A program made the position numbers and the translations under genes. Positions 56,729 through 64,000 of a stretch of 64,000 nt of DNA are shown piece after piece; positions within the stretch are counted from its first letter, which is position 1, and every line of letters starts with the position of its first letter. The notes under the pieces are model-generated. The model saw only the letters and a list, made by a program, of their open reading frames with translations, had not been told where the DNA came from and ran no database searches. The DNA comes from Gigaspora margarita (lineage: Eukaryota > Glomeromycota > Glomeromycetes > Diversisporales > Gigasporaceae): NCBI GenBank assembly GCA_009809945.1, contig WTPW01000075.1:1-64000 (forward strand). Direction: 5' to 3'.

Positions 56729-56962
56729 GCAAAACACGGACAAATCCCAAATTCAAAAAAAACAATTGCTATTTATAAAAGATTAAATCAAAAAAGTAGT
56801 CTTAAAAATTTGCAAATTTATTATCTATAACAATAAAAATATCTACTATTTGTTTAAACAAAGATTATTAATAAAGTTTTTGAGAAATTAATTTGGGATG
56901 TATTTGGGATTTGGGCGCGGACAAATCCCAAACTATAGTAATTTGGGATTTTGCCAACATGT
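56729..56962. mobile_element. Short element with AATCCCAAA motifs
   Basis: CTGGCAAAACACGGACAAAT then CCCAAATT on the left mirrors AATTTGGGATTTTGCCA on the right. CGGACAAATCCCAAA appears twice (56745 and 56919). It separates two TATAC-ACATGAC flanks and is probably a small insertion. Confidence 0.55.
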
Positions 56963-56999
56963 ATACACATGACCGATCTTCCGGATTTTTCAGTTATAA

Positions 57000-58450
57000 G
57001 CTCAAGATTTATACTGGTTTTCGGTTCCTAGTAAAGATAACAATTGACCTCATAGTTTTGAGATTGTAGGTCCGATTAATATCTGAAATCACATGAAGTC
57101 TTTTTTATAATATTCTAAAAATTCATAAAATTGAATCGTAAAATCTTATCCATGGTTTAAATGGATCATAAGACCTTTACTAAAAAAGATTCCAAACATT
57201 TTAGTAAGAATAAGAATGCATGTATCATGAAAACAAATATATTAACATTAGCTCATCTAATTTTTACAGTCGTAAATAGTTGTGCAAAACTCGTATATTT
57301 ATACAAGGTAACTGGATTGTACACTTGTTTGTGCAATCATCCTAAGTATTAAAAAAAAATAAAACTCTAATTATTTTGTCAAAATAGGTTCTAACAATAA
57401 GCCGAGATACTTTTTTTGATATTATACTGCGTTAATTGCATCGATCTTCGAATTTTCCTTGATATTCATGTTAAAATAGATTATCAACGAAGATTAATCT
57501 ACTATGAAGACAATCATATGCTGTGTGTAATTTCGGGTATTTTATTTTTGCATAAGCCTATGTAATTTTTTTTTTGTTGATTTTTGTCATTGTGTTAAAT
57601 ATGTTGAATCTATGAAGCTATAAGCATTGTTGGATTAAAGGTTATATACGCGTTTGTTTTTATGTACTCTGAAGTTCTTTTGTTTGCTAAAAGAAACTTA
57701 CGATAATATCTTTACCTAAGGCCAGACCAATTTAATTCGGTGATTTACGTTACATCCTTATCACAAAAAGGGCCTAATTAGAGATCGTAATACTCACAAA
57801 AGTACAAATATTTTGATATTGTCAGCTGATAAAAAAAAAGCATGTCAATCAAAAGCCAATAACGACTTGAATAAAGCAATACAATATAAATATATCGAAT
57901 TTATTTTGTATTAATTCTATTTAAAACAATACAGTACAAAATAAATAATTTTATGTACAGAACCTATTTTGATTTAATTCTATTTAAAGCAATGATAAAT
58001 AATTTAATGTACTGAATTTATTTTTTTGTATTAATTTTTTTTGAAACAATACAAGATAAATAATTTTAATGTACAAAATTTGGTTTGTATTAATTATATA
58101 ATTGCCCAATGTTACAATTAAAATGTTATCTGTTATTTCACTTATAGGCCACATAATGAATTGTTTCTCATAACTAGATGTTGTGCGAAATTTTAAAGCA
58201 CCGATGACGTCGATCAATTTCATCGATATTACTTCGTGCCTCGGGACTCATTTTTACGTAGTGATTAATTGATCGATTACTGCACTTTTCATGCATTATC
58301 ACTTCATTGCTGCTATTTTTAACATACCTTTGTATCTATATTTTTTCCCATTATTTCTTGTAAATAGTTCATTAGTTCTCGTTTTCCTTATCTCATAATG
58401 TGTATTTGGATTTTTGTTAAAGAGTATATAGAAAGTATTGCTCTCTGTAA
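57000..58450. other. No recognised gene
   Basis: AT-rich. Repeated TACAGTACAAAATAAATAATTT-type phrases occur three times at 57890-58080. Minus-strand frame 57984-58223 overlaps these repeats and is not believed. At 58330-58497 the plus strand has a short coding-like tail (ALCKECNNIIPILLIK), see the duplication entry. Confidence 0.4.
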
Positions 58451-58455
58451 AGAAT

Positions 58456-59020
58456 GTAATAATATTATACCAATTTTGTTAATAAAATAATAAAATCCTC
58501 TCCCATTATAAATAAAATTACCTTCTTTTAATATCTTTATGATTGTGGTCCAAAGCTAAATTCGGTAACATTAACATAAGCCTCACCTCAGACCACAACA
58601 ATAGGCATCATCAATGCATAGTGCTTAATCGTCACACGTTATAACCTATGTAAGGCCACGCAAAGTTAATTTTTCGTTTTGCATAACCTGGTATTTCAAA
58701 ATTGCGGTCGGCGGGTCGGATTTTTTTTTTTTTTTAAAAAAAAATTAACTTTACGTGGCCTAAATTAATCCATGTTCACATCTAAGTCACGCAAAGTTGA
58801 TTCTTCGGTTTGCATAACATGGAATCAGAAAATTTTGTCTTTTTTTTATCGGGTCCATCGGGTAATTACGGCAAATCAAGGTCATCATCGGGTGGCACCG
58901 GAGAAAAAATTAAATGGCAAAAATGGAATTATTGGCACAATAGGAATTTAAAAAAAATTTTTTTTTGGAAAAATTGGGTCGGCGGGTTATGCAAAACGAA
59001 AAATTAACTTTGCGTGGCCT
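58456..59020. repeat. Duplicated ~570-bp block, copy 1
   Basis: From GTAATAATATTATACCAATT through the end of an R2 MITE. Nearly identical to 61777-62347. It comprises ~195 bp of plain flank plus the MITE, and the match stops exactly at the MITE's right end. Confidence 0.9.
58653..59020. mobile_element. R2 dimeric MITE
   Basis: AGGCCACGCAAAGTTAATTT to its inverse GCGTGGCCT, flanked by TA. An internal second start (TCACGCAAAGTTGATTC) lies near 58786. The open frame 58810-59007 is only MITE sequence read through. Confidence 0.9.
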
Positions 59021-59125
59021 AATATATAGTTATGCTCTTAAATGTGTACAGCACTAATATATGGAACTGGTCTTTCCACATTTCCATAATCATGTGATTG
59101 ATTATAGAAAAATTATATTATGGTT

Positions 59126-59501
59126 AGGCCACGCAAAGTTGATTTTTCGTTTTGCATTACATGGAATCTGAAAACATGGGTCGGTCGGTCGGTTTTTTTT
59201 TTTTTTTGTAAATTAATAGAATAATGTTCACATCTAAGGTTATGCAAGGTTAATTTTTCATTTTGCACAACAAGGAATCAAAAAATTGGGTCAGCAATCA
59301 TATTTTTTCCGTCAGTCCTATCGGACAATTACGGGAAATTAAGGTCTCTGTCGGGTGAGACCGGATGAAAATAGCGTAAAAAATAATGTCAAAAATCGAA
59401 CAAATGGCACAATTGGGATCTAAAAAAAAAAAAAAAAATTGAAAAATTGAAAAAATGGGTCGGCGGGTAATGCAAAACGAACAATCAACTTTGCGTGGCC
59501 T
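59126..59501. mobile_element. R2 dimeric MITE, more diverged
   Basis: AGGCCACGCAAAGTTGATTT to TTTGCGTGGCCT. The internal start has drifted to GGTTATGCAAGGTTAATTTT. Only 105 bp separates it from the previous copy. Confidence 0.88.
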
Positions 59502-60439
59502 TAGATATTAACATAATATATAGTAAAATACTCAAGAAAAGTTTTGTTAAGGCACAAAAATAGGGTCATGTTCAAATCAATTGATTTTTTTCAAGCCAAA
59601 AAAAATGATCGTGCAACATGGCCTTCTTTACGTTATATATACTTGTGATACGTGAATTTACTTATTACATGAAGCGATATTTGTTTGCTTTAATTTTAAG
59701 GTTAGAATTTGGGTTCTTTTAAGGGCTAGTTTAGTAAAAATTATAACTTTTTTTTTAGAAAAGCACCAACGTATGTAACCAATAATCGGCGATGGTCACG
59801 TGACTTTCGACAAATCTTCCGGAAAGGCATCGAATTTTAGTCTTCTAAAGTGTTTTTCTTTCTTTTTTCTTTTTTTTTTTTTTTTTGAGCTTTGAATTTA
59901 TTATCATTATTTAAAGTAAGGAAATAAAATCAACAATAAACAATGTCAACTGAAAATGAACCATGTACTAAACATCCGCGAAACAAAAGTATTCACATTT
60001 AGGAAAACAACTATGTTAATCATTTTTTTCAAATTTTGAGGCCATTTAATATCTGCCCGTCTCATCTAAATAAAAAAGTTCAATGTTATTGTTCTTTTCA
60101 TGTAAATATGACGGTACTTAGTGTGAAAGATTCAAAAGTACCTTATAAAGTAATTTACTGCATATAATAAAATTTTTTAGAAAGTGTTCGCTATAGAGTA
60201 AATCTGTTGCAAAAAGACTCGTTATGTCCAAAGTCGACTGTGTAAACGAAAAATCAAAATACGAATCAAAAAAAGCAATAAGATAAGTCTCATATTTAAT
60301 ATTAATATAGAGTTAGATAAAAATTGAGAGTCAAATCATGTGACTACTACCTCGATTATTGGTGACGCTGGTATTTTTGTTTTTTAGGAAAAATTTGTCA
60401 TTAATAGTTTTTTGAAAAACATTGGAAATTAACACCGCT

Positions 60440-60645
60440 CTTGTGATCTACATATAAAACTTATGCATTTATTTTGTTCGGTAAATTTTTTTTTGGTTTG
60501 TATTATTGTGGGTTTTAATTTCAAGAAATGGCTTTCAATATGAATCTTATCTACATCTAAAAATTATGCATTTATGTCTCATTTGTTCGGTGGTAGTTTG
60601 AATTTATTTTTGGTCTGTATTACGGTGAGTTTGAATTTCAAAACA
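60440..60645. repeat. Degenerate tandem pair of ~120 bp
   Basis: Two units share TCTACATATAAAACTTATGC or TCTACATCTAAAAATTATGC, then TTTGTTCGGT, TTTTTGGT(T/C)TGTATTA and GGGTTTTAATTTCAAG or GAGTTTGAATTTCAAA. Confidence 0.75.
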
Positions 60646-60767
60646 TATGGACCGATTTAATTCAACCCAAAATCAGCCAATCACGATTGAAGATTGTCAG
60701 AAAAATTTTTCGTTTAATAAATGTCGGGGATGATGCTGAAATCTGAAATCCACGTGATCTTCGTATC

Positions 60768-60920
60768 ATCGGATAGGGTGTCCAGGATTATGCGATGCGA
60801 TGAGGTAAATTATGCGATTTGACCGAGGCCAATTATGCGATGAATGCGAAATAAATTTAAGATTATGCGAAATATTTAAATAGATTATGCGATCTTTGTA
60901 GTGTTATGCAACATATACCA
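60768..60920. repeat. Transposon end with ATTATGCGA repeats
   Basis: AGGGTGTCCAGGATTATGCG followed by six or more (A)TTATGCGA motifs in 130 bp. The end matches the bracket ends at 16226 and 18023. The other end of this element was not located. Confidence 0.6.
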
Positions 60921-61079
60921 TCCTCGGAATTATTCGGATATTGATCAAAAAAATTGCCTCGACCTTGCTCGTATTTTCAGTTCGTCTATTTTCAGTTCGT
61001 CCATTTTCCATCGGAACTTTTCGGAATTTTTCCCGCATTAGCTATCCTATAGCAGATAGGACTAGCAATATAAAAAATT

Positions 61080-61280
61080 TCGCTAAATAGGGTTAGGGTA
61101 TTGCAGTAGGTTGGGTTAGAAGGTTATTTTATACCAAAGTTTTGCAAGGAAAATTTTTTATTAGTATGCATAAGTCATTTTCATAGGTGAAATTTCGTGT
61201 TATGGGCGATTTTTCATTTATTTTTGTTTCTTGAACTTTTTTCACATTACACCTGATCTCGAAATCTGATTGGCTCAAAC
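61080..61280 (-). repeat. R1 copy, minus strand
   Basis: Minus strand reads CAGATTTCGAGATCAGGTGT, AATGTGAAAAAAGTTCAAGA, AAAAATCGCCCATAACACGA, ACTTATGCATACTAATAAAA, then TAACCCAACC and TACCCTAACCCTATT. Closest to the copy at 15645-15860. Confidence 0.75.
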
Positions 61281-61283
61281 AGC

Positions 61284-61775
61284 TTGACACAAACAAATTT
61301 TTTTAGTGAACCTAACAGGAAAGAAAACTGGGCATGGTCAGGAATAAAATGGGCCTCAAACAACAAAAAGGACATTTTTTGGAGGTTATTACATAAGGCG
61401 CTCCCTTTGGGTACACGACTAGTATATATGGACCCAATGATCTCACGTAACTGCCCATGGTGTTCAGATGAAGTCCAAACATTTGAGCACTTTGCAAGAG
61501 ACTGTCGAGTCAGTCGTAAAATCTGGGAACTCGCATATAATATGTTTGGTCTAGTGCAAAAAATAACTCTGCCATCCATGATGGAAGAAATATTCACAGC
61601 ATCCAAGGCAAAATCATCTCGATCACACACTTCTTTTATCTGGCTGCACATCTTGGTAATATACGAAATCTGGGTATGGTACACAAATAAAAGGTGGGGC
61701 AATAGTACTATGCCAGAACCAGCATTACAGTTTATATGGAAAAACAGAATCACAAGAGAAATAAACTTGGTGTTA
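61284..61775 (+). pseudogene. Reverse-transcriptase zinc-binding (zf-RVT) fragment
   Basis: The frame reads DIFWRLLHKALPLGTRLVYM, then NCPWCSDEVQTFEHFARDCR and KIWELAYNMFG. The C-x2-C...H...C pattern with the preceding FWRLLH matches zf-RVT, which lies downstream of the polymerase in some LINEs. Later residues SFIWLHILVIYEIWVWYTNK continue the family pattern. No polymerase or endonuclease is attached, and the first ~15 codons are R1 repeat. It stops at an ambiguous base (61776), where the duplicated block begins. It has no link to the LINE at 26-34 kb, which reads the other way and has a different tail. Confidence 0.75.
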
Positions 61776-61776
61776 N

Positions 61777-62347
61777 GTAATAATATTATACCAATTTTGT
61801 TAATAAAATAATAAAATCCTCTCCCATTATAAATAAAATTACCTTCTTTTAATATCTTTATGATTGTGGTCCAAAGCTAAATTCGGTAACATTAACATAA
61901 GCCTCACCTCAGACCACAACAATAGGCATCATCAATGCATAGTGCTTAATCGTCACACGTTATAACCTATGTAAGGCCACGCAAAGTTAATTTTTCGTTT
62001 TGCATAACCTGGTATTTCAAAATTGCGGTCGGCGGGTCGGATTTTTTTTTTTTTTTAAAAAAAAAATAACTTTATGTGGCCTAAATTAATCCATGTTCAC
62101 ATCTAAGTCACGCAAAGTTGATTCTTCGGTTTGCATAATATGGAATCAGAAAATTTTGTCTTTTTTTTATCGGGCCTATCGGGTAATTGCGGAAAACCAA
62201 GGTCATCATCGGGTGACACCGGAGAAAAAATTAAATGACAAAAATGGAATTATTGGCACAATAGGAATTTAAAAAAAAAAAAAATTTTTTTTTGGAAAAA
62301 TTGGGTCGGCGGTTTATGCAAAACGAAAAATTAACTTTGCGTGGCCT
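61777..62347. repeat. Duplicated ~570-bp block, copy 2
   Basis: Nearly identical to 58456-59020, starting immediately after the N at 61776. Differences are scattered substitutions and A/T-run lengths. Contains the R2 MITE at 61974-62347. Confidence 0.9.
61974..62347. mobile_element. R2 dimeric MITE
   Basis: Same ends and internal second start as 58653-59020, with TA on both sides. Part of the larger duplication. Confidence 0.88.
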
Positions 62348-62717
62348 AAAAATCGACACCCGATACGATTTTCATGATTTTAATCAAAATCTACGTTTTC
62401 TATTTAACCTTCTAACCTTCTAAAACCCATTTATACTTGTTTAATATAAACTCTACTCTAAAACTAACCTTAACCCCTAACCCTAAAAATGCATCCCAAA
62501 AAATTTTATTTTTCTGAGATTTTGTTAATTTTTTTATACTTTATTTTATTTTAATCTGGATTTCATTATGATCTCCCACAATAATTAAGCACTATGCAGT
62601 GATAGGTACAAGATGTTCATTTATATTCTAACACATGAGAGGTGGTCTATAAAAATAGCAATGGCGACTTTTTACTGATTGATCAATAACATTATAAAAT
62701 TTACATAAATAATGCAG

Positions 62718-62829
62718 AAATCGAATGATGCTGAAATCGAATGATGCTGAAATCGAATGATGCTGAAATCGTATGATGCTGAAATCGTATGATGCTGAAA
62801 TCGTATGATGCTGAAATCGGATGATGCTG
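62718..62829. repeat. Minisatellite, 7 units of 16 bp
   Basis: Seven exact-length units AAATCGAATGATGCTG. The variable ninth-region base changes in blocks: A in the first three junctions, T in three, G in one. It is non-coding as far as can be seen. Confidence 0.97.
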
Positions 62830-62834
62830 ATTCT

Positions 62835-63480
62835 TAATTTTGATTATCAATTTCTGTATCATATTACGTAATCTTTTAAGCTAATCCATAACCAACACCA
62901 ATTGCTGACCTAGTATTGCCCACAAGAAATGCAGCTTAAAACTCCGAAGCATAATAACGATAATCTGTGCATGGTAATAGTAATTTGTTATTATTAATAC
63001 TAAAAAAGCTCCGTTATTGATTTTGAGTTTTAATTATGATGTAAGCTACATTTTTTAAATATATTTTTGTGGGCGATGCTAGGGTTGTTAACGCCAATTT
63101 ACGCTTTAATTAAACTGTTTCTATTTTCACTTGATGTGGCTAACTTGTCAATGAATTTACAAGACCAGCATTAATGCAAGATCACACAATACACGCAACC
63201 AAGTGCATATGGGAAAGTATGTAAAAGAGATTTTTTGTTATGATGTAATGAAATGAGTCAGAAGGACTGAATTCGCATGAAAATTCCGAAAAAGTAGAAA
63301 TGTGTATTTAAGGAGGATCATATGCTAGTATTGTTCTTCTTTTTGGCTTCGCTATTGCTCACCTCATTGATAAGCTAGTTCTCTCGTCCCTCTATACCCA
63401 CTCGAAGACAGAGATTTTAGGTCTTAGTACTTGAGTACTTTTGAAAAAAAAGGTGGCTCCTGGACTGTAGGAAGATGTTC
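62835..63480. other. No recognised gene
   Basis: No repeat family, domain or long frame was recognised here. Confidence 0.4.
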
Positions 63481-63490
63481 TGTGACCATT

Positions 63491-63786
63491 TTTCCTAGGA
63501 AACACAAAAATTTGGTTCCAGGTTTTGTCGACCATTGTAGCGCAGACTCCTAATCCGCAAATCAGATTTCGAGATCACTAATACGATCAGAAAATTTCAA
63601 AAATCGCTCATTCCTCGAAAATCTGCATAAAAAAACCGCCTTTAGTGCTATAACAAAAGGTTTTTCTTGAGCGACTTTATCACACAATTATCTAACTTCT
63701 AACGTTAGTCTAAATGCTAACCCAAATTACAAGCGCCACATGTCGACAAAACCTGACACAGGATTTTTGAGTGCCTGTGAAACAGC
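63491..63786 (+). mobile_element. R1 element, copy with AGGTTTTGTCGAC arms
   Basis: Left arm CCAGGTTTTGTCGACCATTG and inverted right arm TCAGGTTTTGTCGACATGTG. The core has CAGATTTCGAGATCACTAAT, ACGATCAGAAAATTTC, AAAATCGCTCATTCCTCG, ACCGCCTTTAGTGCTATAAC and TTCTTGAGCGAC. A 12-bp direct repeat TCTGTGACCATT stands at 63479-63490 and 63787-63798 and may be a target duplication. Confidence 0.8.
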
Positions 63787-63844
63787 TCTGTGACCATTGT
63801 TCATAAATTAGTTAAATAAATTGTGTCCATGGACTATAGCTGTT

Positions 63845-64000
63845 AGACGAAGCCTCGAGGTTTCGCGCTGACAAACGTGAAACCTAGTTTCGTCTTTCTT
63901 CAACCTAAATCTCAAATGACGAAATGAAGAAGCTGACGAAATTGACTAAAGGTGGTGAAACCGACGAAACTGACGAAACTGCAACGGGTGACAAACTAAT
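63845..64000. mobile_element. Transposon end with GACGAAACT repeats, cut by the window edge
   Basis: TTAGACGAAGCCTCGAGGTT begins a stretch with GAAACC, TTTCGTC and GACGAAACTGACGAAACT motifs. Such subterminal clusters mark hAT-like ends here. The rest lies beyond base 64000. Confidence 0.5.

Noticed and set aside
58810..59007. 65-codon Gly/Ser/Lys-rich frame
   Set aside because: Lies wholly within an R2 MITE and is broken in the sister copies.
61247..61753. 168-codon minus-strand frame
   Set aside because: Antisense of the zf-RVT fragment, which has a clear C-x2-C...H...C pattern on the plus strand.
62718..62829. Coding repeat or CRISPR-like array
   Set aside because: Units are contiguous with no spacers; 16 bp is not a multiple of three, so a frame would not repeat.

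Overview
This is a very AT-rich eukaryotic window made almost entirely of transposable-element debris. The likely source is an arbuscular mycorrhizal fungus of the Rhizophagus irregularis type. That is an inference from the base composition, a MATA-HMG gene, and the mix of hAT, Tc1-like and LINE elements, most of them nested in one another. I found no bacterial operon, rRNA or confident tRNA. Only two protein-coding units look intact: a MATA-HMG box gene (2845-3750, minus) and a spliced hAT transposase (10588-12429, plus).

Region 1-10 kb: a (TTTTA)n tract, several MITEs, the HMG gene with a TATA-like box, then a nest. A small inverted-repeat element (4845-9841) was broken first by a non-autonomous hAT with a perfect 8-bp target duplication (4889-6806), then by a TA-flanked element (6946-9772). 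The second insert carries 7 to 8 copies of a ~324-bp satellite in which each unit is two palindromes. Region 10-25 kb: the hAT element, with 25-bp terminal inverted repeats and an 8-bp duplication, sits between arms of an older inverted repeat. After it come stacked MITEs, a Tc1-like remnant, more palindromic satellite split by a 1.14-kb retroposed sequence with a 16-bp perfect duplication, and scraps of decayed coding sequence.

Region 26-35 kb: one long decayed LINE on the minus strand (25992-34599). It has an ORF1 with internal repeats, an endonuclease, a reverse transcriptase (YMDD), an RNase H, a polyadenylation signal and a poly-A tail. Region 35-64 kb: more palindromic satellite, short MITEs (one of 189 bp with a perfect 8-bp duplication), and an assembly gap in the middle of an inverted repeat. 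It also holds a 1.3-kb hAT-like insertion, an approximately 3-kb TTAA-flanked AT-rich element, and a duplicated ~570-bp block next to a reverse-transcriptase zinc-finger fragment.

The most unusual signal is a dispersed family (called R1 here) with at least 16 copies. Its ~200-bp core is conserved, but in several copies it is enclosed by inverted terminal arms that match each other within the copy and differ between copies. Other families named here are R2 (ends AGGCCACGC, TA-flanked, dimeric), R3 (the palindromic 324-bp satellite) and R4 (ends TACAGG). All comparisons were made by eye, so boundaries of diverged copies are good to about 10-20 bases.
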